Shown here: positions 6,122-14,895 of the stretch, piece by piece | Numbering within the stretch: the first letter of the stretch is position 1 | How the letters are laid out: each line of letters starts with the position of its first letter | Source: Betaproteobacteria bacterium | GTDB taxonomy: Bacteria; Pseudomonadota; Gammaproteobacteria; Burkholderiales; Rhodocyclaceae | Direction of reading: 5' to 3' | Assembly (NCBI GenBank): GCA_028065725.1 | Contig: JAPTVL010000436.1 | Coordinates: forward strand, 1 to 20,008 | DNA length: 20,008 nucleotides | Made by a program: the position numbers and the translations under genes | The notes under the pieces: generated by a model | What the model was told of the DNA's origin: nothing | Database searches by the model: none | What the model saw: the letters and a program-made list of their open reading frames with translations, nothing else

Positions 6122-8950
6122 TTATTCCTTGATGCCGAGGGCAGCGTTGACCACTTCCTTCTGCTGCTGGACATGTTTCGAGGCATAGCCGACGGCCGGG
6201 GATGGTGACGAAGGACGCGCCACCGCATCGAGGATCTGGCCCTTCTTGATCAGCCGCTCCAGGCGATGATGCTTGGCGTACCAGGCGCCCTGGTTCATCG
6301 GCTCTTCCTGGCACCAGATCAGTTCCTTGAGGTTGGGATACTTCTCCATCTCCTCGAACAGCCGGCGGTCGTCGAAGGGATAGAGCTGCTCGACACGCAC
6401 CAGGACGACGTTGTCGATCTTCTTTTCGCGCCGCGCGGCCAGCAGGTCGAAATAGACCTTGCCGGCGCAGGTCACCATGCGCGTCACCTTCTTCGGATCG
6501 ACCTTGTCGACCTCGCCGATGATGGTCTGGAAGGTGCCGTTGGCCAGTTCCTCGAGCGAACTCGTGGCATCCTTGTGGCGCAGCAGCGACTTCGGCGTCA
6601 TGACGATGAGCGGCTTGCGCTGCTTGCGCAGCATCTGGCGGCGCAGCATGTGATAGACCTGCGCGGCATTCGAAGGCACACAGACTTCCCAGTTGAAATC
6701 GGCGGAAAGCTGCATGTAGCGTTCGAGGCGCGCCGACGAGTGCTCCGGCCCCTGCCCTTCGTAGCCGTGCGGCAGCAGCATCACCAGGCCGCAGCCACGG
6801 CCCCACTTGGCTTCGCCGGAGGACAGGAACTGGTCAATGACCACCTGGGCGCCGTTGGCGAAGTCGCCGAACTGCGCCTCCCAGACCACCATCTCGTTGG
6901 GCGCCGCCGTGGCGAAGCCGTATTCGAAGGCCAGCACGGCTTCCTCGGACAGCACCGAATCGAAGCACATGAAACGGCCCTGATTCTCCTGGATATTCTG
7001 CAGCGGCCAGTAGGTGCCCTCGTCCCACTTCTCGCGGTTCTGGTCGTGCAGCGCGGCGTGGCGGTGAAAAAAGGTGCCGCGGCCGACATCTTCGCCCGAG
7101 ACGCGGATGTTGTAGCCGGCAGCCACCAGCGTCGCATAGGCCAGGTTCTCCGCCATGCCCCAGTCGACCGGCAGTTTGCCTTCGCCCATCTGCTTGCGGT
7201 CGTCGATGATTTTCTGCACCCGCGAGTGCAGCGTGAAGTTATCCGGCACAGCGGTGAGGCGATTGGCCAGGCGCTGCATCTCGGTCATCGATACCGTGGT
7301 GTCGCACTTCTCCGTGTAAGGCACGTTGATGTAGGGCGTCCAGTCGATCGAGAACTTGCTCTGGTAATCGCTGATCACCGGGTCGATCAGGTGCCGGCCT
7401 TCATCCAGCGCGGAACGGTAATCCTTGATCATCTGCTCGGCATCGCCCTTGGCGATGACGCCCTGGGCTTCGAGCTTGTCCGCATACAGCTTGCGCGTAC
7501 CCGGATGCTGGGCGATCTTCTTGTACATCAGCGGCTGGGTCACCATCGGCTCGTCCTGCTCGTTGTGGCCGAGCTTGCGGAAACAGACGATGTCGATCAC
7601 CACGTCCTTCTTGAATTCCTGGCGGTATTCCATCGCGATCTGGGTCACCAGCGCCACCGCCTCGGGATCGTCGCCATTGACGTGGAAAATCGGCGCTTCG
7701 ATCATCTTGAAGATGTCGGTGCAATACAGCGAGGAACGGTAGTCGCGCAGGTCCGAGGTGGTGAAGCCGATCTGGTTGTTCACCACGATGTGCACCGTGC
7801 CGCCGGTGCCGTAGCCGCGCGTGTTGGAGAAGTTCAGCATCTCCTGGTTGACGCCCTGGCCGGCCACAGCGGCATCGCCATGGATCAGCACCGGCAACGC
7901 CTGGACTTTGCCCTCGGCGCCACGGCGTACCTGGCGCGCATAGACCGAGCCGGCGACCACGGGATTGACGATTTCGAGGTGCGAAGGGTTGAACGCCAAG
8001 GTCAGGTGCACCGGACCGCCCGGCGTGCCGACGTCGGACGAATAGCCCATGTGGTACTTGACGTCGCCGGCCGAGAGAGCCGATTTCTTCTTGCCCTCGA
8101 ACTCGTCGAACAGCATCGAGGGCTGTTTGCCCAGGGTATTGACCAGCACGTTGAGGCGCCCGCGATGCGCCATGCCGATCACCATTTCCTGCACGCCGAC
8201 GGTGCCGGCAGTGCGGATCAACTGGTCCATGGCCAGGATCAGGGCTTCGCCGCCCTCGAGCGAGAAGCGCTTCTGCCCGACATACTTGGTGTGCAGATAA
8301 CGTTCCAATGTCTCGGCGTGGGTCAGTTGCACCAGGAAGCGCTTCTTGTCTTCGGCCGTATAGGCCGGCGTGCCGCGAATCGGTTCCAGCTTGGCTTGCA
8401 GCCAGCGCTTGTGACCGACATCCGAGATGTACATGAACTCGGTACCGATGGTGCCGCAGAAGGTCTGCCGGCAGGCTTCGAGGATCTCGCGCAGGGTTGC
8501 CGTCTCGGGCACCGCCGCGAATGATCCGGTCTGGAACACCTGGCCGAGGTCGGCCTCGGTAAAGCCGTAATGTGAAGGTTCGAGTTCGGCTACCGCGGGA
8601 CGCTCGGCGCGCTTCAGCGGATCCAGTTGCGCCCAGCGGTTGCCTAGGAAGCGGTAGGCATTGATCAGTTGCAGCACCTTGATCTGCTTGCCGTCCGATT
8701 GCGCCGTGGCGCGCCCGGCCTGCAGCGTGCCGTCCTTGGCGCGCTGCGCGAAGGAGGTGATCACCGGATGATGGGCCACGTCCGGGCCGGTATAGTTGCC
8801 GGCACCCGGCAGGGTTCCGAGCTTGTCGAAATAATCGCGCCAGACCGGCTCGACGGAAGCCGGATTGGCGAGATAGGCGTCGTACAGCGCCTCGATATAC
8901 GGCGTATTGGTGCCGAACAGATACGAGTTGGACAGCATCTGCTTCATCAT
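6122..8950 (-). CDS. odhA: 2-oxoglutarate dehydrogenase E1 component
   Basis: A 942-residue thiamine-diphosphate enzyme that decarboxylates 2-oxoglutarate and reductively succinylates the lipoyl group of OdhB. The N-terminal helical segment ([21 protein letters not shown]) fits E2/E3 interaction in this family. Active-site stretches are [22 protein letters not shown] and the ThDP/Mg motif starting GDD at residue 426 and running through GHNEQDEP. The C-terminal half holds the transketolase-like pyrimidine domain ([28 protein letters not shown]). Length is close to E. coli SucA (933). Two Met codons stand at the start; AGGTGA lies before the first (8950). A strong terminator-like hairpin lies only 25 bases upstream, between this gene and gltA, which is unusual within an operon. 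Confidence 0.97.
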   Translation of the reverse strand: MMKQMLSNSYLFGTNTPYIEALYDAYLANPASVEPVWRDYFDKLGTLPGAGNYTGPDVAHHPVITSFAQRAKDGTLQAGRATAQSDGKQIKVLQLINAYRFLGNRWAQLDPLKRAERPAVAELEPSHYGFTEADLGQVFQTGSFAAVPETATLREILEACRQTFCGTIGTEFMYISDVGHKRWLQAKLEPIRGTPAYTAEDKKRFLVQLTHAETLERYLHTKYVGQKRFSLEGGEALILAMDQLIRTAGTVGVQEMVIGMAHRGRLNVLVNTLGKQPSMLFDEFEGKKKSALSAGDVKYHMGYSSDVGTPGGPVHLTLAFNPSHLEIVNPVVAGSVYARQVRRGAEGKVQALPVLIHGDAAVAGQGVNQEMLNFSNTRGYGTGGTVHIVVNNQIGFTTSDLRDYRSSLYCTDIFKMIEAPIFHVNGDDPEAVALVTQIAMEYRQEFKKDVVIDIVCFRKLGHNEQDEPMVTQPLMYKKIAQHPGTRKLYADKLEAQGVIAKGDAEQMIKDYRSALDEGRHLIDPVISDYQSKFSIDWTPYINVPYTEKCDTTVSMTEMQRLANRLTAVPDNFTLHSRVQKIIDDRKQMGEGKLPVDWGMAENLAYATLVAAGYNIRVSGEDVGRGTFFHRHAALHDQNREKWDEGTYWPLQNIQENQGRFMCFDSVLSEEAVLAFEYGFATAAPNEMVVWEAQFGDFANGAQVVIDQFLSSGEAKWGRGCGLVMLLPHGYEGQGPEHSSARLERYMQLSADFNWEVCVPSNAAQVYHMLRRQMLRKQRKPLIVMTPKSLLRHKDATSSLEELANGTFQTIIGEVDKVDPKKVTRMVTCAGKVYFDLLAARREKKIDNVVLVRVEQLYPFDDRRLFEEMEKYPNLKELIWCQEEPMNQGAWYAKHHRLERLIKKGQILDAVARPSSPSPAVGYASKHVQQQKEVVNAALGIKE

Positions 8951-8974
8951 TGCGTCACCTGCTCATGTTTGGGG

Positions 8975-9004
8975 AAAAAACCGGGGGGCGTCAACCGCCC
9001 CCCG
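8975..9004 (-). terminator. Intercistronic terminator/attenuator between gltA and odhA
   Basis: On the minus strand CGGGGGGCG (9004-8996) and CGCCCCCCG (8990-8982) form a perfect 9-bp GC stem with a 5-base loop, followed after one G by TTTTTT (8980-8975). It lies 17 bases after the gltA stop codon. Only 24 bases separate the T-run from the odhA ATG, too few for a promoter. Transcription of odhA must therefore read through it, or the hairpin acts as an RNA stability or processing site that sets the gltA to odh ratio. Confidence 0.85.
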
Positions 9005-9021
9005 TCTTGGCCGAAAACGGA

Positions 9022-10314
9022 TCAGCGCTGGTTCAGCGCCTTGACGTCGCGCCTGGCCGCACCGGTATAAAGCTGGCGCGGACGGCCGATCTTGTATTCC
9101 GGATCGGTGATCATCTCCTCCCACTGCGTCATCCAGCCGACGGTACGCGCCAGCGCGAAAATGCAGGTGAACATCGAAGTCGGGATGCCGAGCGCCTTCT
9201 GCACGATGCCCGAGTAAAAATCGACGTTCGGATACAGTTTCTTCTCGACGAAATAGGGATCTTCGAGAGCGATCTTCTCTAGCTCCTTGGCCAGCTTGAA
9301 CAGCCGGTCGTTCTCCAGGCCCAGTTCGCCGAGCACATCGGCGCAAACCTTGCCCATCAGCTTGGCGCGCGGATCAAAGTTCTTATAGACGCGGTGACCG
9401 AAGCCCATCAGCTTGAAGCTGTCGCTCTTGTCCTTGGCGCGCTTGATGTATTCGCCGACGCGCGAGACGTCGCCGATTTCTTCCAGCATTTCCAGGCAGG
9501 CTTCGTTGGCGCCGCCGTGGGCCGGACCCCAGAGACAGGCGATGCCGGCAGAAATGCAGGCGAAGGGATTGGCACCCGAGGAGCCGGCCAGGCGCACCGT
9601 CGAGGTCGAGGCGTTCTGCTCGTGATCGGCGTGCAGCGTGAAAATGGTGTCCAGCGCATGGGTCAGCACCGGATTCGGCTTGTATTCCTCGCAGGGCGTA
9701 CCGAACATCATGTGCATGAAGTTGGCGGTGTAGTCGAGGTCGTTGCGCGGATACATGAAAGGCTGGCCGGTGTTGTACTTGTAGGCCATGGCCACGATGG
9801 TCGGCAACTTGGCGACCAGGCGATTGAAGGAGATGCTGCGATCCTCGGGATCAGCGAAATCAGTGACATCGTGATAGAAGGCCGACAGCGCGCCGACCAC
9901 GCCGACCATCACCGCCATCGGATGCGCGTCGCGGCGGAAGCCCTGATAGAGCCGCACCAGCTGCTCGTGCACCATGGTGTGCTTCTTGATGGTGTTTTCG
10001 AAATCGGACTTCTGCTTCGGGTTGGGCAATTCGCCGTTCTTCAGCAGGTAGGCGACTTCGAGGAAGTTGCAATTCTCGGCCAACTGCTCGATCGGATAGC
10101 CGCGATACAGCAGCTCGCCCTTGTCGCCGTCGATGAAAGTCACCTTCGACTGACAACTGGCGGTGGAAAGAAAACCGGAGTCGTAGGTGAACAAGCCGGT
10201 CTTGGCACCGAGGGTGCGGATGTCGATGACGTCGTTGCCATGAACGCCGGTCATCACCGGAAATTCCACGGTCTTGCCGTCGATGGTCAAGCTTGCTGTG
10301 CGATTCGTGCTCAT
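9022..10314 (-). CDS. gltA: Citrate synthase (type II, hexameric)
   Basis: A 430-residue enzyme condensing oxaloacetate and acetyl-CoA to citrate. The catalytic triad is visible: His266 in [10 protein letters not shown], His307 in MGFGHRVY and Asp365 in NVDFYSG. The [11 protein letters not shown] stretch (228-237) and the C-terminal GRPRQLYTG, with its substrate/CoA Arg residues, are also present. The N-terminal ~50-residue domain ([26 protein letters not shown]) is the extension typical of the Gram-negative, NADH-regulated hexameric type; NADH inhibition is inferred from that type. AGAGGA precedes the ATG at 10314. It follows sdhE by 36 bases and is followed by a terminator-like hairpin before odhA. 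Confidence 0.98.
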   Translation of the reverse strand: MSTNRTASLTIDGKTVEFPVMTGVHGNDVIDIRTLGAKTGLFTYDSGFLSTASCQSKVTFIDGDKGELLYRGYPIEQLAENCNFLEVAYLLKNGELPNPKQKSDFENTIKKHTMVHEQLVRLYQGFRRDAHPMAVMVGVVGALSAFYHDVTDFADPEDRSISFNRLVAKLPTIVAMAYKYNTGQPFMYPRNDLDYTANFMHMMFGTPCEEYKPNPVLTHALDTIFTLHADHEQNASTSTVRLAGSSGANPFACISAGIACLWGPAHGGANEACLEMLEEIGDVSRVGEYIKRAKDKSDSFKLMGFGHRVYKNFDPRAKLMGKVCADVLGELGLENDRLFKLAKELEKIALEDPYFVEKKLYPNVDFYSGIVQKALGIPTSMFTCIFALARTVGWMTQWEEMITDPEYKIGRPRQLYTGAARRDVKALNQR

Positions 10315-10350
10315 GATCAGATCCTCTTTCAGGTCCGTTGATTGCCGCTG

Positions 10351-10620
10351 TTACTCGAAATTGGCTGCGGGGGACACTTCCCGCAGCCGCTCAATCATTG
10401 CCGCCAGTTGCGGGTCGTCGGTGACGTCCCTGCCGCTGACCAGCGCCCACAGATCGTGGTCCTGTAGTTCCAGCAATTGCTCCAGCGCTGCTTCACCTTG
10501 GGCATCCAGGCTGGCCTCGTAGCGCTCCCAGAAACGGTCGAATACCAGGTCCAGCTCCAGCAGGGCGCGCCGGCAATGCCATTTCAGGCGATTGATGCGC
10601 GCCGTGCGATCCTCCTCCAC
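10351..10620 (-). CDS. sdhE: FAD assembly factor SdhE (CptB/DUF339 family)
   Basis: An 89-residue small helical protein of the SdhE/SDH5 family, which promotes covalent attachment of FAD to SdhA. The opening is INRLKWHCRRALLELDLVFDRFW, followed by an acidic Glu/Leu-rich part and LWALVSGRDVTDDPQLAAMIERLR, matching the family pattern and usual length (E. coli 88). The family signature RGxxE is RAxxE here (CRRALLELD): the conserved Gly is Ala. No ATG is available in the right place. I take the GTG at 10620, two bases after the sdhB stop (TGA-CC-GTG), so the gene is likely translated by coupling to sdhB. Position between sdhB and gltA supports the call. Confidence 0.9.
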   Translation of the reverse strand: MEEDRTARINRLKWHCRRALLELDLVFDRFWERYEASLDAQGEAALEQLLELQDHDLWALVSGRDVTDDPQLAAMIERLREVSPAANFE

Positions 10621-10622
10621 GG

Positions 10623-11345
10623 TCAGACGGCCCGCCTGACCATCATTTCCTTTATTTTTCCGATCGCCTTGGTCGGGTTCAGGCCCTTCGGGCAGACGTC
10701 GACGCAGTTCATGATGGTGTGGCAGCGGAACAGGCGATACGGGTCTTCCAGGTCGTCCAGCCGCTCGTTGGTCGCCTGGTCGCGCGTGTCGGCGATGAAG
10801 CGATAGGCGGCGAGCAAACCGGCCGGGCCGACGAACTTGTCCGGGTTCCACCAGAAGGACGGGCAGGACGTCGAGCAGCAGGCGCAGAGGATGCACTCGT
10901 AGAGACCGTTGAGCTCCTCGCGGTCCTCCGGCGACTGCAGACGCTCGCGCTCAGGCGGCGGATCGTTGTTGATCAGGTAGGGCTTGATCGAGTTGTACTG
11001 CTTGAAGAACTGCGTCATATCCACGATCAGGTCGCGGATCACCGGCAGGCCGGGCAGCGGACGCAGCACGATGGGCTTGCCTGCGGGGAAGCTGTCCATT
11101 GCGGTCAGGCAGGCCAGGCCGTTCTTGCCGTTGATGTTCATGGCGTCGGAACCGCAGACGCCCTCACGGCAGGAACGACGGAAGGAAATGGAATCGTCCT
11201 GCGCCTTGAGCTTGACCATGGCGTCGAGCAGCTTGCGGTCGGTGGATTCGAGCTCGACCGAGATGTCCTGCATGTAGGGCTTGGCGTCCTGATCCGGATC
11301 GTAGCGATAGATCTTGAACTGGACGGTACGGTTGGCATTCGTCAT
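10623..11345 (-). CDS. sdhB: Succinate dehydrogenase iron-sulfur subunit
   Basis: A 240-residue subunit carrying electrons from SdhA FAD to ubiquinone through three Fe-S clusters. Ligands line up with the E. coli enzyme: [2Fe-2S] Cys59, Cys64, Asp67 (Asp replaces a Cys, as in E. coli) and Cys79 in CREGVCGSDAMNINGKNGLAC; [4Fe-4S] Cys151, Cys154, Cys157 and Cys218; [3Fe-4S] Cys161, Cys208 and Cys214. Two ATGs compete. The one at 11351 sits only about one base from AAGGA, whereas 11345 has a seven-base spacing, so I prefer 11345 (MTNANRTVQF). It lies 13 bases after sdhA and two bases before the sdhE GTG. Peripheral, on the cytoplasmic face of the membrane complex. Confidence 0.97.
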   Translation of the reverse strand: MTNANRTVQFKIYRYDPDQDAKPYMQDISVELESTDRKLLDAMVKLKAQDDSISFRRSCREGVCGSDAMNINGKNGLACLTAMDSFPAGKPIVLRPLPGLPVIRDLIVDMTQFFKQYNSIKPYLINNDPPPERERLQSPEDREELNGLYECILCACCSTSCPSFWWNPDKFVGPAGLLAAYRFIADTRDQATNERLDDLEDPYRLFRCHTIMNCVDVCPKGLNPTKAIGKIKEMMVRRAV

Positions 11346-11358
11346 CGTCATTTCCTTG

Positions 11359-13146
11359 TCAGTAGGCGCGCTTCTTCAGCTCGATGGTGTCGACACTCAT
11401 CGGCTTCATCTGCACAGCCTTGTAATCGAGGCGATTGCCTTCGCGGTACCACAGCGTATGTTTCAGCCAGTTCTTGTCGTCGCGTCCGTCCGGCGTTTCC
11501 GGTGTATCGACGGCGTCGTCGCGGACGTGGGCACCACGCGATTCGGTACGGGCATTGGCCGAGACGATGGTGGCCTTGGCGACTTCGAGCAGGTTGTCGA
11601 GTTCCAGGGCTTCGATGCGCGCCGTGTTGAATACCTTGGACTTGTCCTTGATCTGCGTCTGCGCCACCTGACCGGCGATCTCGTCGATGCGCTTGACACC
11701 CTCGGCCAGCATGTCCTTGAAGCGGAACACTCCGGCGTGTTTCTGCATGGTGCGCTGCATGGCCAGACGGGTCTCATGCACATCGGCGCCATCCTTCTGG
11801 TGGTTGAGGCGATCGACGCGCGCCAGGCTGCGGTCGATGGCATCCTGTGCCAGCGGCTTGTGCGCCTTGACGTTGTTGCGCAGGTCGTTGACTGCCGTTT
11901 CGCCGGCAGACTTGCCGAACACCAGTAGGTCGAGCAGGGAATTGGTGCCGAGGCGGTTGGCGCCATGTACCGAGGCGCAGGCGCATTCGCCGGCGGCGTA
12001 GAAGCCATGCACCGGCTCACTTGGATTGCCGCCCTTGGGCACCACGACCTGGCCCAGGTAATTGGTCGGGATGCCGCCCATCTGGTAATGACAGGTCGGC
12101 ACCACCGGCAGCGGTTCCTTGAGGCAATCAACGCCGGCAAACTGGATGCCGATCTCGTGAATGCCCGGCAGGCGCTTCATGATGGTTTCGGGCGGCAGGT
12201 GGGTGATGTCGAGCAGCACGAAATCCTTGTTCGGACCGCAGCCGCGACCTTCGTTGATCTCGGTGGTCATCGCGCGCGACACCACGTCGCGCGAAGCCAG
12301 ATCCTTGGCGTTCGGTGCGTAGCGCTCCATGAAACGTTCGCCGGCCGAATTGCGCAGGATGCCGCCTTCGCCGCGCACGCCTTCGGTGATCAGCACGCCG
12401 GCACCGGCGACGCCGGTCGGGTGGAACTGCCAGAACTCCATGTCTTCCAGCGGGATGCCGGCGCGCGCCGCCATGCCCAGGCCGTCACCGGTGTTGATGA
12501 AGGCATTGGTCGAGGAGTAGTAGATGCGGCCCGATCCGCCGGTGGCGAAAATGGTGGCCTTGGCATGGAACACCACGATCTCGCCGGTTTCCATGTCCAT
12601 CGCGGTGACGCCCATGACGTCGCCCTCGGCATCGCGCACCAGGTCGAGCGCCTGCCATTCGACGAAGAACTGGGTATTGACCTTGACGTTGCGCTGGTAC
12701 ATCGCATGCAGCATGGCGTGACCAGTGCGGTCGGCCGCGGCGCAGGAGCGGCGCACCGGCTTTTCGCCGAAGTTCGACATGTGGCCGCCGAAGGGACGCT
12801 GGTAGATCTTGCCGTTGTCGAGGCGGTCGAAAGGCATGCCGTAGTGTTCCAGCTCGACCACCACTTCGTTGGCCTTGCGGCACATGAACTCGATCGCGTC
12901 CTGGTCGCCGAGCCAGTCGGAACCTTTGACCGTGTCGTACATGTGCCAGTGCCAGTGATCCTCCTCGGAGTTGCCCAGGCTGGCGGCAACGCCACCCTGC
13001 GCCGCGACGGTGTGCGAGCGGGTGGGGAAAACCTTGGTCAGCACGGCCGTCTTGTAGCCGGCCTCCGACAACTGAATCGCGGCACGCAGGCCGGCGCCGC
13101 CGGCGCCAACGATGACCGCATCGAATTTGCGAACGGAATATTGCAC
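11359..13146 (-). CDS. sdhA: Succinate dehydrogenase flavoprotein subunit
   Basis: A 595-residue flavoprotein that oxidises succinate to fumarate. FAD binding is shown by VIVGAGGAGLRAA (residues 11-23), and the FAD-attaching His45 lies in TRSHTVAAQGGVAA. The central part has HPTGVAGAGVLITEGVRGEGG and the active-site neighbourhood MERYAPNAKDLASRDVVSRAM. The C-terminal helical domain ends NRLDYKAVQMKPM...ELKKRAY. Length fits the family (E. coli 588). The frame is open to 13452, but that would lie almost wholly within sdhD. I choose the GTG at 13146, two bases after the sdhD stop, with GGAG upstream; the protein then begins (M)QYSVRKFDAVIVG as the family does. The TGA-CC-GTG junction is the same as between sdhB and sdhE. 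Confidence 0.96.
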   Translation of the reverse strand: MQYSVRKFDAVIVGAGGAGLRAAIQLSEAGYKTAVLTKVFPTRSHTVAAQGGVAASLGNSEEDHWHWHMYDTVKGSDWLGDQDAIEFMCRKANEVVVELEHYGMPFDRLDNGKIYQRPFGGHMSNFGEKPVRRSCAAADRTGHAMLHAMYQRNVKVNTQFFVEWQALDLVRDAEGDVMGVTAMDMETGEIVVFHAKATIFATGGSGRIYYSSTNAFINTGDGLGMAARAGIPLEDMEFWQFHPTGVAGAGVLITEGVRGEGGILRNSAGERFMERYAPNAKDLASRDVVSRAMTTEINEGRGCGPNKDFVLLDITHLPPETIMKRLPGIHEIGIQFAGVDCLKEPLPVVPTCHYQMGGIPTNYLGQVVVPKGGNPSEPVHGFYAAGECACASVHGANRLGTNSLLDLLVFGKSAGETAVNDLRNNVKAHKPLAQDAIDRSLARVDRLNHQKDGADVHETRLAMQRTMQKHAGVFRFKDMLAEGVKRIDEIAGQVAQTQIKDKSKVFNTARIEALELDNLLEVAKATIVSANARTESRGAHVRDDAVDTPETPDGRDDKNWLKHTLWYREGNRLDYKAVQMKPMSVDTIELKKRAY

Positions 13147-13148
13147 GG

Positions 13149-13493
13149 TCAGAGTCTCCAGATGATCTGTATGGCCCAGCCGGCGTAGCCGACCAGCGCG
13201 AGCAGCGTCAGCACATGCAAAATCAGGCGGAGCGCAGCGGAATTGAGATAGTCCATCCAGATGTCGCGCACGCCGACCCAGGCGTGCCAGCAAAGGCTGA
13301 CGATGAACAGGAAACTGATGAAACGGATGAAGCCGTGACCCATGAAGGCCTGCCAGGCTTCGCGCGACGCCATCGCGCCGGCCAATGCGGCGGCGAACAT
13401 GACCAGCGTGAATATCGCCATGACGACGCCCGTGATGCGCTGCGCCAGCCAATCCTTGAGGCCGTAACCAGCCCCGACCACGAGTCGGTTCAT
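13149..13493 (-). CDS. sdhD: Succinate dehydrogenase membrane anchor subunit
   Basis: A 114-residue hydrophobic protein with three membrane helices (about residues 17-40, 54-77 and 87-111). The family pattern is kept: an amphipathic start, DWLAQRITGV (Arg19), then WHAWVGVRDIWMDYL with His70, Arg76, Asp81 and Tyr82, where the Asp-Tyr pair shapes the quinone site. With SdhC it anchors SdhAB and holds heme b and ubiquinone. Its ATG follows the sdhC stop after one base (TGA-T-ATG), with GGGAG inside the sdhC end, so translation is coupled. No signal peptide is present. Confidence 0.93.
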   Translation of the reverse strand: MNRLVVGAGYGLKDWLAQRITGVVMAIFTLVMFAAALAGAMASREAWQAFMGHGFIRFISFLFIVSLCWHAWVGVRDIWMDYLNSAALRLILHVLTLLALVGYAGWAIQIIWRL

Positions 13494-13494
13494 A

Positions 13495-13890
13495 TCAATA
13501 AGCTCCCAGGAGTTTCAGGCCGAAGATCGCAGTCAGCGCCAGGCTGATCACCATCACCGCCATTGCCGAACTGCGCGCCTGCTGTTTCTCGACGCCGACA
13601 TGGATATCGATCAGCAGAATGCGGATGCCCATGCAGAAGTGATGCAGGAAGGCCCAGATCAGGCCCAGCAGGATCAGTTTGACCAGCCAGTTGCCAGTCA
13701 CGGCATTGAACAGATCGACGTTCTGCTGCGTGGATCCGAGCGAAAGCTGAAGCAGCCAGATCAGCAGGGGCAGCATGAGGAACAATCCGGCGCCGCTGAT
13801 GCGGTGCAAAATCGAAGCGAAGCCGGCTAACGGAAGCCTGATTTCATGAAGCGCCAGATGCTTCGGTCGCTGTTTCGTCATCTCGGTCAT
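13495..13890 (-). CDS. sdhC: Succinate dehydrogenase cytochrome b556 subunit
   Basis: A 131-residue membrane protein with three predicted helices (about 26-50, 68-93 and 106-129). It carries the family signature GFASILHRISG at residues 23-33, including Ser27 and Arg31 of the quinone site, and the heme-ligand His84 in LHHFCMGIRILLID. The usual GIRHL is GIRIL here, a mild departure. It is the first gene of the nine-gene minus-strand TCA run. AAGGAG precedes the ATG at 13890; a second in-frame ATG three codons in is possible. A TATAGT -10 box lies just upstream. Confidence 0.94.
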   Translation of the reverse strand: MTEMTKQRPKHLALHEIRLPLAGFASILHRISGAGLFLMLPLLIWLLQLSLGSTQQNVDLFNAVTGNWLVKLILLGLIWAFLHHFCMGIRILLIDIHVGVEKQQARSSAMAVMVISLALTAIFGLKLLGAY

Positions 13891-13922
13891 ATACAGGTCT
13901 CTCCTTCTTTTTGATGCGGCGC

Positions 13923-13954
13923 ACTATAAAACAATCCATGCAGCAGGAAAACAA
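13923..13954 (-). promoter_or_regulatory. Candidate promoter of the sdhCDABE run
   Basis: On the minus strand TATAGT (13923-13928) is a good -10. TTTTCC (13946-13951) at 17 bases or TTGTTT (13949-13954) at 20 bases could serve as a weak -35, suggesting dependence on an activator or on regulation. It sits in the 79-base gap between the GntR gene and sdhC. I see no copy of the palindrome at 14839-14856 here. Confidence 0.5.
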
Positions 13955-13969
13955 ATTTAATGCAGTCGG

Positions 13970-14800
13970 CTAGCCCAGCTCGTTGAAATAGCAGTGATCA
14001 TGCGTCGCATAGAGTCCGCGGCGCCATTCGACCGGCTTGTCGGCATACGAAAAACTGACACGCTCGACGGACAGCAGCGGACTGCCCTCCGCTACGTTCA
14101 ACAACTCGGCGCTGGCGCGGTCGGCGGGAACGGCGCGCAGACGTTCTTCGGCGCGAATCATGCGGATGCCGAAGCGGTTTTCGAAGAAGCTGTAGAGCGA
14201 GCCCTGATAGTCACGCAGCATTTCCAGAGTCACGGTGCCGAAGATGCTGCCCGGCAGGTAGATCTCATCGACCACCACCGGCTTTCCGGAAAACTTCAGC
14301 AGGCGGCGCACGATGTTGATCGGATCGCCGATATTCAATTCGAGCATGCGCGCCACCTCCGGCCCGGCCTTGGCGCGCCAGCATTCCAGAGGTACGCTCT
14401 GCGCCTGCTCGATACCCCCTGCCAGCGGGACCAGGCGCAGGAAACGAAAGAATGCGCGCGGATCGTCATGGGAAGCGACGAAGGTTCCCTTGCCCTGGCG
14501 TCGCAGCAGCAGATTTTCCGCCGCCATTTCGTCGATGGCCTTGCGCACCGTGCCCTGGCTGACGTTGAAGCGTATCGCCAGATCGGCTTCACTGGGAATG
14601 GCCTCGCCGGGTCGCCATTCGCCGGATTCCAGGCGCTGCATCAGCAGGCTCTTGATCTGGCGATACAGGGGACTGAAAGTCGGCGATGGCGATACGGCGG
14701 AAGCCACGACTTTTTGCGACGTCGCGGTCGAGGCACCCGTGGGGTGCTCATTGGAGGGATTCCCCTTTGGGGATACGGCAGAATCCGGCATGGGCGGCAT
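13970..14800 (-). CDS. GntR-family transcriptional regulator with UTRA domain (HutC type)
   Basis: A 276-residue regulator. The N-terminal winged helix-turn-helix spans residues ~44-110 (PLYRQIKSLLMQRLESG, IPSEADLAIRFNVSQGTVRKAI, RRQGKGTFVA), the classic GntR signature. The C-terminal UTRA ligand domain (~125-270) has ILGDP-like NIGDPINIVRRLLKFSGKPV, EIYLPGSIF, EERLRAVPADRASAELL and SPLLSVERVSFSYADKPVEWR. The first ~40 residues are low-complexity and no Shine-Dalgarno precedes 14800, so the true start may lie downstream. It sits between sdhC (79 bases away) and divergent mdh, over a near-perfect operator candidate. This suggests control of the flanking TCA genes and itself; the effector is unknown, and an organic acid is plausible for this domain. 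Confidence 0.9.
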   Translation of the reverse strand: MPPMPDSAVSPKGNPSNEHPTGASTATSQKVVASAVSPSPTFSPLYRQIKSLLMQRLESGEWRPGEAIPSEADLAIRFNVSQGTVRKAIDEMAAENLLLRRQGKGTFVASHDDPRAFFRFLRLVPLAGGIEQAQSVPLECWRAKAGPEVARMLELNIGDPINIVRRLLKFSGKPVVVDEIYLPGSIFGTVTLEMLRDYQGSLYSFFENRFGIRMIRAEERLRAVPADRASAELLNVAEGSPLLSVERVSFSYADKPVEWRRGLYATHDHCYFNELG

Positions 14801-14838
14801 TTGACCACATTTTTTTATGGTCGTCCACCCCTCGTCTT

Positions 14839-14856
14839 ATATCTTATATAAGATAT
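14839..14856. promoter_or_regulatory. 18-bp perfect palindrome, candidate GntR operator
   Basis: ATATCTTATATAAGATAT is fully self-complementary, with an extra TCTTAT half-site at 14835-14840. It lies in the divergent gap between the GntR gene and mdh, 10 bases upstream of the mdh -35 and 38 bases upstream of the regulator's first ATG. A/T-rich dyads of this size in front of a divergent GntR gene are typical autoregulatory operators; the pairing with this GntR protein is inference. Confidence 0.65.
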
Positions 14857-14866
14857 TAGTTAGTTA

Positions 14867-14895
14867 TTGACACAGCGCAGCATTGTTCCTAGAAT
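14867..14895 (+). promoter_or_regulatory. Near-consensus sigma-70 promoter for mdh-citE-like-acnB
   Basis: TTGACA (14867-14872, perfect -35) and TAGAAT (14890-14895, five of six for -10) lie exactly 17 bases apart. The expected transcript start is near 14902, giving a leader of about 113 bases before the mdh ATG. A promoter this strong next to an operator-like palindrome suggests high expression that can be adjusted. Confidence 0.8.

Noticed and set aside
6112..6228. 39-residue N-terminal extension of odhB
   Set aside because: It overlaps the odhA C-terminus in another frame; the lipoyl domain starts at [10 protein letters not shown] with a ribosome binding site before 6111.
6266..8524. 752-codon open frame on the plus strand opposite odhA
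   Set aside because: Mirror frame of odhA with no recognisable motif and an unnatural His/Val/Leu/Asp-rich composition; odhA is unambiguous on the other strand.
10621..10896. N-terminal extension of sdhE into sdhB
   Set aside because: The added Arg/Gly/Pro-rich sequence is sdhB read in the wrong frame, and the SdhE family length is about 90 residues.
13147..13452. In-frame N-terminal extension of sdhA
   Set aside because: It would overlap nearly all of sdhD, and the extra peptide has no family similarity; the GTG at 13146 matches the known SdhA start.
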